The position numbers were made by a program, and so were the translations under genes. This document shows, piece by piece, positions 22,013 through 34,600 of a stretch of DNA of 64,000 nt; positions within the stretch are counted from its first letter, which is position 1, and each line of letters starts with the position of its first letter. Under the pieces are notes generated by a model. The model had not been told where the DNA came from. It saw nothing but the letters and a program-made list of their open reading frames with translations, and searched no databases. The DNA is from Pectinophora gossypiella. Taxonomy: Eukaryota > Arthropoda > Insecta > Lepidoptera > Gelechiidae. The stretch lies in contig NC_065421.1 of NCBI RefSeq assembly GCF_024362695.1, positions 744,001 to 808,000 of the forward strand. Direction: 5' to 3'.

Positions 22013-22018
22013 AATAAA
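22013..22018 (+). terminator. Poly(A) signal after the 520-codon ORF
   Basis: AATAAA just downstream of the repeat tail. Another overlaps the TAA at 21,990. Either would keep the whole repeat inside the mRNA. Confidence 0.6.
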
Positions 22019-22034
22019 GCAACGGTAAAGCATT

Positions 22035-22440
22035 TTTATAGGTATACTATTTACCTTTATATAAGATGGTACATAAAATGACGTCGTAATTATTTTATAC
22101 GACAGAATTTACTCATTATTTTTTGTCGATTTGGTTTTGTGACGACTTGTGCCTACCCCGATAGGGATATTGGACATAAGATTATGTATTAAAATAAAAA
22201 ATACCTACTTTGTCACCGGCGGTAGTGCCCAAAATGCTACAGTACGAAGTGCCTGTTAAAATTATATAGCAAACATATCTTTATGAGGAATTGTGTATGA
22301 TTAAGACACAGGAATTCAAGTTAAACGTATTGTATTTATTCATTTGTTATAAACTTATAAGAAATAGAATATTGTGTTTTTTATTCATGAAAACTTATTG
22401 AAAAAATGTACCGAGAGACAGAATAGGTGGAATATATTAG
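22035..22440. other. Intergenic, nothing recognised
   Basis: AT-rich sequence between the 520-codon ORF and the AMP deaminase promoter. No ORF or repeat family seen elsewhere in the window was identified. Confidence 0.5.
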
Positions 22441-22456
22441 TAATATTCTACCTACC

Positions 22457-22559
22457 TATATAAGAAGCGGTAAAAGTATCTCAACTCAATCGTAACTTAT
22501 CATATCAGATTGCCTATAGCTCAGTAATGTTGATTGGCATTATAAATTTGTTGGAATAG
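22457..22559 (+). promoter_or_regulatory. AMPD first promoter: TATA box and uORF
   Basis: A strong TATATAAG lies at 22,457-22,464, with an initiator-like ctcaatc about 30 bp on (near 22,487). A 10-codon upstream ORF (22,527-22,559) precedes the coding start at 22,686. This would be a focused, probably tissue-specific promoter, unlike the TATA-less 5' exon at 27,995. Confidence 0.55.
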
Positions 22560-22685
22560 TTTTGTTTCACGCGATACGTTATCCTATATCCTTGGCGTGT
22601 GGCGCGTCGGGCTTCAACACCTCGCAGCGTCAGTCGAAACACGTCTACAGCCGAACTCGGCCGCGCGGGTCGTAACAATCCAGCC

Positions 22686-25600
22686 ATGGCAGCCGGCTTC
22701 GTCGGCTCCACGAAGAGCTTCCCCTTCTCCTTCGACGTGGACGTAGAGGAAGAGGATGGACGAAATACGCCGCACCTCAACAAGCGAATAGGTTAGTATT
22801 TATAGGTAACACTATTTATTTACATCTCGTTAGGTACCTACTGGTGTGCAGTCACGCAATGTTTTTTCCGTGTTTTCTTCGCACATCCTTGTTCGATTAA
22901 ATAAAGCTATGGAAATACGTATTTTAGGTTAAATTCTTAATCAAAATCGTTAACCTGAAACGTGGAATCTATTTCGAAAAAGTGACACATCGTATTTTCG
23001 TCGAGATCATAACCAAACATGTCGCGGAAAACATTTGATTAGGATCAAAGAGCTATTTAATTAAACCCTCTTAGGTCACATTCTTTTAAATGCTTAAGGT
23101 TTTATAGTGCCTGTGAATATTCTAAAGTGGCCAGTTATTTATGCGGTCGAACGTATCCAATGTCCCCTCGCGTTGCGACGCCTTCTTGTTTTGCTAAGGT
23201 TACCTGGCGGAATTGAATCCTCCCTGTTTGAGAGGCCACTTGGTGTTGTAGGGGTCCTCCTAAAAACGTCCGCGTAGCCGGATCGATACTTATACATCAG
23301 CTGACTGGCGAATGGCTATCTGCAATGATACCTACCTACTATCGTTATAATAATACTTAGAGTATACTGTGTTTAGGCACAGATGTAGGCTAGTTAATTA
23401 ATTTAGCATTTATCATCATTGTTTTTTTTATTCTTTTATTTAAGGATTGTCATTCCGGAGGTCCTGGGTTCGATTCCCGATGGTGACATAACCAACCTCA
23501 TCAACCCTGGTGTCAGGGTTACTATTGAGCCGCCAAAGGCCCCTGAAATGACACATGTAACGACTACTTACTTACATCAGTAAGTAGTAACCGGGACCAA
23601 CGGCTTAACGTGCCTTCCGAAACGCGGATCATGTTTCTTTCGGAGAATTATGTGATCAGCCTGTAATGTCCTAAGCAAACTAGGGACCACTAAGTTATTT
23701 TTGTGATATGTCCCCACCGGAAATCGCTGAGTGAGGCCCTTTTATAAAGGACACCACCATTGTTGACGCCTTTCCAAAAAAATCAAAAATATTTATTTTT
23801 CAAAATTGGGTTACATAGTCAACGCTTTTTGAACGTCAAAAATTAAATTACATATAATGTAACTAGCTGTAAAACTACTACCATATCGGAATCTGTAACG
23901 CTGAGGGAAAGAGGTGGCCAGAAAACCTCCCAGCACAGGGCCCTAGTCCTACTGTTTCATGTTTGAGTCTATACACCCTATCATACATACAAATCGACAA
24001 AACCATTTTATTTTTCTATTTACCTTATTTATGAAATTTAATAAAGAGAATAAAATATACTTTATTTCTCAATACTTACATCACAAATACAAACATAAAA
24101 ACTAGTCATTAAATAACCCGCCCCTCACTGTTCCCGGAGTAGGGTTGCCATCCGTCCGGGTTTCCCCGGATTTGTCCTAGTTTAGAGGGCTAATAAATAA
24201 AAAAAAACTGCAGAGCGGGAGTCACCTGTTTTCACCATGAGCCTGAGACCCAATTCTGATACAAATTACAAATTGTCTTAATGTTTACTATCTATTTATT
24301 TGTACTCTGTTGTGTAAGTTGCTTTTTTCTTGCGTGTTTTGATTGTAAGTTATGTGTTATTCCGTACATTGTTTTATACTTGTTACTGCGGCGGTGTCCC
24401 TTTATAATAAACGTTTCTTTATTTTTTTCTTTGAAGTTGATGGTAGGGCTGGCAGAGGAAGACCGAGAAGGACTTACGATGACCAAATTGGAGATGTCCT
24501 TAGAAAAGGTTTAATACGATCTACTCTGAACCGGCGTGCGTGTATGAAGCGATTGATGAATGTGGAGGAAGCAAGAGAAGTGTGTCAGGATCGAAGCAAA
24601 TGGAATTCTATAGTTTCTGCTTACCCCGGTGGGAAATAGGCGTGAGTTTATGTATGTATTTCTTTCTTTGAAATGGAAAAACGGAATCATTGCTCTGCCT
24701 GTCTGTCAACACACTTTTTTCGGGAACGCGTGGAGACCAAGTCTTTCTTGTTGATCAAGTTGAAATTAACATCTAAATACTTAAGTATGTCTGCGGTCCA
24801 TTGATGTCACGTCAAAAAAAAAGGTCCTTTGCTGCTGTAAATAAATTACTTAAGCTTCTAAATGAACGCAGTCTAAAGAAACGGCCATTTAACCCTTATA
24901 TTTTGCTCTTAAACTCTTAACAATTTTCCAGGTGCGGTACTTAAAGTACTGTACAAAGAATTCTTATTTTATCTTTATCTTATCTTATCGCTAGGTATCT
25001 ACATTATTTGCGCCGTCGCAATGTGTTCTAGCCGACATTATATCTAAATATATCACAGTTGATATAAAATCATGGCGACAAAATTGATGGTACATCAATT
25101 TCTAATAAAAAACCGGCCAAGTGCACGATGGACTCGCACACGAGTTCCGCACCATTGACTAGGTAAAAATCAGTAGGTATTGATATTGGTACTAATTCCT
25201 GTAAACACCATCTAATTTTATTTTAAGTTATATCTGTCATTTTCTTATCCGCCGAAAAGGAAAGGGACGGGTAATCGACAAGCATAAAACATAAGAACAA
25301 GTCTAAATCAGCCGTCTAAAAAAATTACATTGGCCAATAACCCGACCCGACAGAATTATGTTGACAGCACACGTCAAATGGTTTGCATACCAGCGAGATA
25401 CCTTTTTCATTCATCATTGATCTGTTTTGTCTGGCATGGTCTGGCGTGATACCCCAGCCAAGCGAAGGTCGCAGACGCAGGGGTCGATGACCTTGTTGCC
25501 ACCGGCGAAAGGGGTTGATTTGCATTGCAGTCTGCTTTTAGTTCCCCTCTGACCTACTTCATAACTTATTATAATAAGTAAGTCTAAGGGCGGTATTCAT

Positions 25601-28600
25601 AAACTAATCTCAGCTTTGAGACTGCTCTCAAGATCATGTCAATGTGACAGTCTCATACAAAAACGGGGACTTGAGCATGATCTTGTGGGCAGTCTCAGCT
25701 GAGATTAGTTTATTAATGGCCCCGATTCCTGCAGACACCTAATTTTACTTTAAGTTATACCTGTCATTTTCTTATCCGCCGAAAAGGAAAGGGACGGATG
25801 ATTGACAGCTCTTAATTTTAGGAAAATGAGTAAATGAATGAATGAATAACCCGGGCGAATCAAAAGGTATCTCGCTGGTATGCAAAGCGTTTGACGTGTG
25901 CTGTCAACATAATTTTGTCGGGTTATTGGCCAATGTCAATTTTTAGAGGGTTGTTTTAGATTCGTGCTTAAAATTGACGTGTGTTCCATAAATTTTATGC
26001 TTGTCGGTTACCCGTCCCTTTCCTTTTCGGCGGATAAGAAAATGACAGGTATAACTTAAACTAAAATTAGATGGTGTTTACAGGAATTAGCACCAATGCC
26101 ATCTTAAATTGTAAAGTTGTTATAAAACAAGATATAAGCTCGATTATTCCTAATAGGGTTCTTGGAACGCCGGCACTCAATATCATTTGTCGTGAATATA
26201 ATATTTTTATAATAACAATATTTAAGTAGTTCCGAACCTAAGTCCCTATGACGTTTTGAACTTTTTACATATGTACATACATTCATGCATAAACTCATAA
26301 GAAGAAGAAGAAGCAACACATCGACGATGAAGCAACGCATCATCACGATAAGAAGAAGAAGAAGCAACGAAAATGTTTAAAGTTTAGCATAGGAATGTAC
26401 AAACAAAATTTCCCGGGCAGTATTCTGAAATATTTTCTTATCGCCGACTGTGTCTTTCTAGTTCACTTTGGCTAAACATTACGTGATTGTTAAGGCTTAG
26501 TCGTCTATTTCTTAAAACTTGCAATATAGATAATGCATTTTAAGACAATAGGTAGGTAAATGGTGTATGGATGTTTGTCATCAACAACCTTTACGATTTG
26601 TCAAATCTTACTTAACCACGTACTGAATCATACTTATAGGTACTTACTTAAATAATTAAAGGAAAGAAAGAAAATAGTTAATACTTACCATATTACTTTT
26701 TTTAGATAAAGAAAATAATACGTGCACTTTTATGTATCCATAATAATAAGAAAGAAAGATATTAAAATACAGATGCCAGTGACATTAAAAAGTTCTAATT
26801 AAGTTTTTCATGTTTGCCTTACGGCGTACAAATATTACGTAGATTCTCAATACATGCATAATGACTACATAGTATAAAACAAGGTCGTTTTTTCTGTCCC
26901 TATATCCCTATGAACGCTTAAATCTTTAAAACTACGCAACGGATTTAGATGCGGATTTTTTAGAGTGATTCAAGAGGAAGGTTTATATGTATAATAACAT
27001 CCATTAAATAGCATTGTACCCGAGCGAAGCCAGTGCATGATGAAATGAAAAAACGAAGATAGATAACATTATAAGTGTCGTGGGCTGATCGTAAAACTGG
27101 CCCGATTGAGATCTGCCTGGGCCTGGGCACACTATGTGATGTGCCGGCATTTCGTGATATGCCCCTCTAATACCCGCCATATCGTTTAAAGCATAACGTT
27201 TGACGATTTGCCTTATTATTTAATTTCATTTTGTTAGGGAAGCTAACAGGATTATTTACAAAATAGATTTGTAGTAACAAGTAAATGTCAACTACCACAA
27301 ATAATTGTAAAATTAACAAAAAAAAATAAACTAGATAAAAATACGTTTAGATAATAAGAATTTACTCAGCTATGCTCTAGATAAATAAGGTGACCAAAGT
27401 ATTCGCAAAAAAAAATATCCTTACATTTTTTTAATGGCGTTTATTTAAAAACATAAATATCCGCCGCCATATTTCTCGCACGTAAACACAGCTGATTGAA
27501 CTGATCGCAATTAGCGCCACTAGTGTCGCGAAACGGAACTATTTTTCGATGCGCCCAGACATATCTCGATATGGCCAAGTGACTGGTAGGCAAATCGACA
27601 AACGCGTTGCTCTCATCGATCTGTCCAACTTTATATTGGGCATATCATGAAATAATCGGCCATATCACATCGGCCCTTGACATAAGCAATTTTTTTTTCA
27701 TATGGCAGTTCTGAAGTATGAAATGTTAGGAACATGTGAATTTTGGTAACCGACTACTAAAATTTAATTTTTACGCATAGGTTCCAACCTACTTACGCAC
27801 AAGTCAAATGAAATAAAACTTGCGTAGTGTCTCCTTTACTTGCGTAGGTATATTTTTTTGTAGACAAATTGTTTTTGTAGACAAATTGTATTATTGTATC
27901 AGCGTTTCACCTTAACAAGGATAGATTGTCGTGACGTCTCCGCTGTGATTGTGCTAAAATACAAAGCGTGTCGCGCTGTGCCAGCCGCGCGCTCAGTCGC
28001 CTTCTAAACACTGCACAACAACATTCTCTCCATTCAAACAACACGTTAAATAACTAAATAGTGCACAAAAAAGTGATTTAAAAAAACTAAGGTTAGAGAA
28101 TTTCGCGCCAAAAAACACGTTCGATGCGAGTTCCCGCGCTCCCGTCCAGAAAATCGAGAACGTTCCAAATTTATATTCCAGCAGGTGCTAATAATGTGTG
28201 TGTATTCGTAATTTGTTTGATGAATGTTTGTGATTGCTCGCGTGTGGTGTGCAGTTGCAGACTTCAGCCTGTTAAATGCGTCTCACGTCCATAAAGATTT
28301 CAGCGTAATTTCAGCATAACTCAAGGTCGTCGTCTAACCGAAAGTACATCTTAACCGGTAATGTTATAGAAACTATTACGTGCCTCATTTCAGGGTTAGC
28401 TATTTATGTCTCGTGATTCACTCCAGTTTTCTTGCTAGAGTATAAAATTCCATAACTGCGTTGAAACTTGCATTTTCTCCAATTTGTTTTGGTAGGTACA
28501 AATCAGTTTATTCTTAGATTTTACTGCATTTGAAAATACACTTGCACAGTCATGCGTTGCGTGTACGAACTGCGCGGATTTACTCGAAGATCTATGATAA

Positions 28601-31600
28601 ACAATCACATTGAATGACAGGTTTGCAGTAAAGTATCCATTGGCCAGAAGCCTAGTCGTCTGAAGATCAAAAGATGCCCTGAAAAAGTCACTGAAGGCAG
28701 CCAAAACGCGACTATCTATTGTAACTGTTCAACAAATAACAGAGAAAAGTGCTGCAGTACTTATATTTTTTTGTCGCAGAATTTCCGAGAATATTCTTAA
28801 TTTATAGGTCTTTGACTTGCGGTGTTTATCTCGCGAACCGGTGGGCGGTTGGCGGGATTTGCCGCCAAAAATAGCCGCAATGGCGTAGCGTACGCGGACA
28901 TCGTTCGAGAGTACCTGCAAGTTTGTTCAGGCGTTTCCGCGAGCGATCTGTCAGTATGTCACCAAAAAGGTCGTAACTCAATCTTCACTGTCTAAGTCTC
29001 GTAGACGTATTACAGACAGCTAGAATGCGAATGATTTTCGCAAATAGCGAAATAATTACGTAAACTGATTAGTGTTGAGTCATTTTCTAATGGACTACGC
29101 TTGCGACTATATCGCAATTGGGGTAATCAGAGGTACATTATAGCAAGATGAACTAAGTACCCACACCACACCGAGGTTTCCGTTAGACCAACGCAACGTG
29201 ATAGGTGGTGAGGCGGTAACGTCGTTTATAATGGTCGAATAAATAAGGCTTCAAATCCGCAGAATAGGTACACAAAGGGCAAAAAAAACGATCAAAAGTC
29301 TATAATTCTTGGATAAAATTGCATCACACAGTGACCCTTGAAAGTATTAGGTGAATTGATAGATAAACACATTACTTACTCTCCTTTGGCGCATTCGGGA
29401 TTGTCACTAAATATATGAACCTGTAATATTTGTGTGAATCGCTTTAAACAGTACTATGTACCACATCCTTTTTAAAAGAATTTGATTAGTTAAACTCAAA
29501 CAGTTTTTACGGGATTAAATTGACGTAAACATATCTGTTTCGTGAAGAACCTATATTGAGAACAAGGTCGCAAAGCAGATGGTGTCCAGTATTATCTACG
29601 TACTTACATAAATAAATAATAATCTAGGTATCTATATTAAAATTATAAAGAGTTTTTGTGTACTTAAACATCGACTTCAAATAGGAGAATGCACAGAAAC
29701 CAGTCCTTGTGGTCCAGTCCTTGAGCGTTGGGATTACGACCCATTCGATATGGGTCGTATTACAATCCCTAAAAATAATGATATACGACAGAAGAAAAAG
29801 ATGGAAAGAAGTCAAATTTATTATCTTAGTTTATGTCGCTTTTAGCATCATAATGGCCCCGATTCCTGCAGACACCTCCTAATTTTACTTAAAGTCATAC
29901 CTGTCATTTTCTTATCCACCGAAAAGGAAAGGGACGGATGATTGACAGCTCTTAATTTTAGGAAGAATGAGTAAATTAATGAATAACCCGGGCGAATCAA
30001 AAAGGTATCTCGCTAATATGCAAACCGTTTGACGTGTGCTGTCAACATAATTCTGGCGGGTTATTGGCCAATGTAAAATTTTTAGACGGTTGTTTTAGAT
30101 TTGTGCATAAAATTGACGTGTATACCATAAACTTTATGCTTGTGGATTACCCGTCCCTTTCCGGCGGATAAGAAAATGACAGATATAACTTAAAATAAAA
30201 TTAGATGGTATTTACAGGAATTAGCACCAATATAGTACATATAAGTCACTGTGGAAAATCGTAGTCACTAGCTTGCTTCCTAAACGGGTAGGCCTAGTTC
30301 GATCCCCGGTAACGGACTTTGCACCATGCTTAATTTATCTTAAGTGCATTTTTGACTAACACAGTTGGCTCGCCCATTATGAACGGCGATACGGCCACCT
30401 ATCACGTCGGTCTAATCTAAGGTACTTATGCTTATTTAATTTTTATGTTTTATTTTGATTTTCCTTTCACAATAGGGGCTATTGACCGCAATCAATCAAC
30501 CACAATCCGACAGTATCAAGAAAGTGCTTTTATACCCACTTATCATATATCCAAGTCTCAAGATTAGTAATTTTCGAACGTGGAATAAGGGAGCTCGCAT
30601 CAAATGTCAAATTAAATTTAAAAAAAATAAAATAGAATTCGCGGCAAAACCGGTATTTCAGTCCAGAGGGGTTATAAACGCCACGTATACCTAGATGCAA
30701 TTCATCTAAAAAGCAATATCGCAATTTGACATTTGCGCATATAAAAGTAAGCGCGCAATATCAAGAAATGTCAAATAGCAATATTGCTTTTTAGACGAAT
30801 TGTTTGGATGTGGCTTTTTTAATACCCCAGTTGTTTTTTCAGTTTACTTAATGAGCTGTGTAATGTGATTGAGTGAAGTGTTGGATATTAAAAAATGTCA
30901 AGTAGAGGTGTACAAGATGGATCAAGATCGCCAAGGATAATCACAGACTCTTTCTTCGACAATGACGATGGTAAGCAAACAAAAATTTAAAATAAAATAA
31001 TAAAGTCAAAAAGATTCCTTCGAGCCGGATTTGAACCAGCGACCTATGGATGTCCGTTGTTTGATACCTCTACAGTCCACCGCTCTACCAACTGAGCTAT
31101 CGAAGGGATATGAGTGGCGGCGAAATTATAAAATGCTTTCTGTTTGTGAAGGTGACAGAGTAGGGTGACGATTATGTTTAGAAAGTGGGTACTGCATTGC
31201 GTCATTTGCGTCAGTGACCGTTTTAATTGCATTTTGTACCAGGATAATGTTAATTGTAAGCGTTATTAAATAATAAAGTTTAATAATATTTCTTAGTTTA
31301 AAAAATTGCATTTATTTACATTCTAATAAAGTAAATAATTTATATATTTTTATGTTAAGAAGATTTTTATTTTTTTATGAGAAGATGTTACTTAACCTAA
31401 ATAAACAGATAAACAATAAGGAAAAACTCCACCATGTTGTTCCCCTGTGGGTGGGTGGAGGTGACTTTTCGGCTAATAGCCGGGACCTATGGCGTAACCC
31501 TTCCGATTGAATGAGGGGAGCTCTGTGCTCAACAGTGGGACCTATATTGGCTGTTTATGTTATGTTATAAGGAAATACGAAACAATGATTAAATACTTCG

Positions 31601-34600
31601 CTTCGTCGTTAACCTACTAATCAGGTATAATGTTAGCCAAACCATTGAATTTAATTGCTTAATGTAATAACGTTATCTGATAATAGGCGCAATCGATATT
31701 CGATAGAGTTTATGTATTTAAATCTTTACTGTTACGATACATTCGATAAGATAACATTTTACTACAAGTTGTTGGTATGCACGTGAATAGATTATTTATG
31801 AGTTTAATTAAGTACTTATGAATAACCGATTTATTTGCTTTCAAGATAAGGTTTAATACGTACGATGAGTACCTATTCCTCTCAATGGATCTCTTTTAAG
31901 TTAATTTTACGATTAGTACGCTGAAAGCAGCGCACATTTTATATTAGTTCGACAGCTCCAAAATAGCCGTCTCCTTTACTGTCGCGTCTGCACTACGTCA
32001 CCTGGGTACGACAAGACGAAGACCGACCTCCTGCCAAAGCTGATGGAGTCGCATCAACACAACACAAACTTCAACGCTTTTGTGGTAAGCGACTTCTGCC
32101 GAAGGGAGAGGTGTATTTCGCCGTTTCCGTGGAAGATCACCTCTGTGTACCACTGAAGCAACATAGAAGTGGTTTTCTTTTTAAAATTTAAAATTGTATA
32201 TGTATACTTACTTAGGTATTTATTTTATGCGCCTTCGTAGCCTGAAATCAATCAGGACTACGATTCCCAATACACGAAAGTTTATTGTTATTTATTTATG
32301 ACAAGTGCAGAAAAATGACAGAGCTAGTTTTATATTGTCAAAATAAATGCAAATTAAGTTGGGTGCGCATTATTAAGTTATATAGTTTTTGTTGCTGTGT
32401 GATTGCGATGCGATTATGAAATTCTACGCAGAAGTAGCACCGGCTTTGTGAGCTGGCTGTCTCGGCTGCCAGTCAGCGTGCGTCCTCCACCGACAGAGGA
32501 CGCTGACGTTGTTATCGCTAACTTCGACATAATATCGCGCGTGGCAGACCACATCGGAAATTAAAATTCAAATATCGTGCGTTTTACTTTTAATTTCACT
32601 GTGACATAGTGTGATATATTCTATTCCTTTCTTTTTAATATTGTTTTGTTTTTCAAATATATTATAATACGTATATTTGCGATATCGATGTGTCGTTTCG
32701 TGAATAGAAACACGTAAACAGCTGTTTGAAACAAGTTTAATTCAGTGTTGATGCTTACAAGTTACGATACATATTGCCATATCTTTGATATTGTTTAATA
32801 AGTAGGTAGGTACTTTAGTAGAATTGGAACCTTCTATGTAACACATAATATCCTTCGTGTGACAAAATGTCCCTGTAAACCTTTGTTCTTAATTATTTTT
32901 AAAATTAATCACTCGTAATAATTTGATTAATTGGGCTTTTAATCGGCAGCCATTTAAAACATTAATGTAACTTTTTATAACTCAAAGAGGCGCAAAGACA
33001 AAATTATGAATCGTGTTATGAAAGAATTTCATTATATGAATCACTTAGACTTAAAAACTTCCATCAAGTTACTATTAGTGATGCAACATGAGGAGATAGC
33101 GGTTGGTCCTTATCAGGTGACCCTTGGGACGCCGAATCTGAATGTAAAAACATTGCGTCACCTCTAACTGCTAGACTGCCTTTTATATAAAATAAATACC
33201 TAACACAGAATTATTTAAACCAACGTGTTGTCAATATTCTTCTTTGGAGTTTTTGCTTTTCAAGTTATGTCAGGTAGAAAGTGTAATATTAGCTTGGTTG
33301 AGCACGGCAATGCTGTTCAAAACTAGGTCGAAACTATTTTTCTTAACAGTTCATTTTTCCTTATTCATTTATTCCTTTTGCTAGTACATTCTTCGCAGCC
33401 TCAAGATGAACATTTTATTAGGTCTACGGTCTGTTCAGCTAGCGGGGTGCATTGGGTCGTGATCTCTGTTCATTTTTCACTTACTATACTACATCTGACA
33501 GAAAAAAAAGTGTTATTTATTGGGTTATGGTTGTGCTATTTTAAACACAGGGGATCTAAAAATGACACATTGAAGCAATTCACCTTAAAAAGAAACATTG
33601 CTATTTGACATTTGTTGATATTGCGCACTTACTTTTAGATATATGCGCAAATGTTAAGATGCAGTAAGTACCTATAGCTTTTTTAGACGGATTTGGTAGT
33701 TCAATGTGGTGTTTCAGACCACTTTGTTACTAATTAGTTAGTTATTATTAAAGCTGGTAAGTTTTTCAATATTCTGAATCGGATCTTTAAATATCGCATG
33801 TTGTCTAAGGGCAAGCAGGACAAGCTAATTAAAAAATAAAAAACAAACAAAGTCCAGTGCTTCATTAAACTCGAAAGAAGACGTATTCTATGAGTATGTA
33901 CCTATATGATTGAATTAACAAATAGCTGAAATATACGACCAAATAGAAAGGAGACAACAGTGTAGATAAAGTACCTACTAGTATTAAGAATAAACAACTT
34001 AATCAACTGGAAAATTAATTAGGTAAATTGACCATAACTCATTATTGAGTTATTGGAAAACTTCAAGTGGGTAGGTAATACTATCCAGAGCTGATTTGAT
34101 GTCGCGAAGGCAATAAGCTCATAAATTGCAAGTGAAGTGGACTCGCCTTGGTATGTGCTTGGTAAGAGCGGTGACGTAGTCCCATACCACCATGCTTGCT
34201 GTCCCATAACTAGTGTCGTCAGGTCCATCGATAACCGCTTGACGTCCCGATTTTCAAGAGTCCCAAGACCGATTGCATCGCGTAACCTGAATGCAACAAC
34301 GATGACTTCTGTCTCTTTCACTCGTCGTCTTTTGTACCCTATACTTGAGGCTTTTAAAATTACCTTAACCATAATAAATAACTTACAAAGTCGTTATCGA
34401 AAGTGGCTATAAGTTGTCTTTGCAATTGCTTACTTGCAATAAATCTGTCCACCCAAGTCCTAGATCCTATTTATACTTTGTGTAGCTAGCTACCTTTGTG
34501 TATCTAGGTACCTTTATACATGTTTGTATGTACGTCTCAACTTAACAAGCATGTGTTCCGTTTTTTGCCCGTCTGTCCCGCCTTTTTGAAGTATCGAACC

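Noticed and set aside
21752..22033. Antisense ORF of 93 codons with repeated FVEIKFILVKV
   Set aside because: It is the mirror of the 39-bp coding repeat; tandem repeats keep other frames open by chance.
22599..22685. Upstream extension of the AMPD first exon
   Set aside because: The frame is open to 22,599 but begins with GTG, not ATG; the first ATG in frame is at 22,686.
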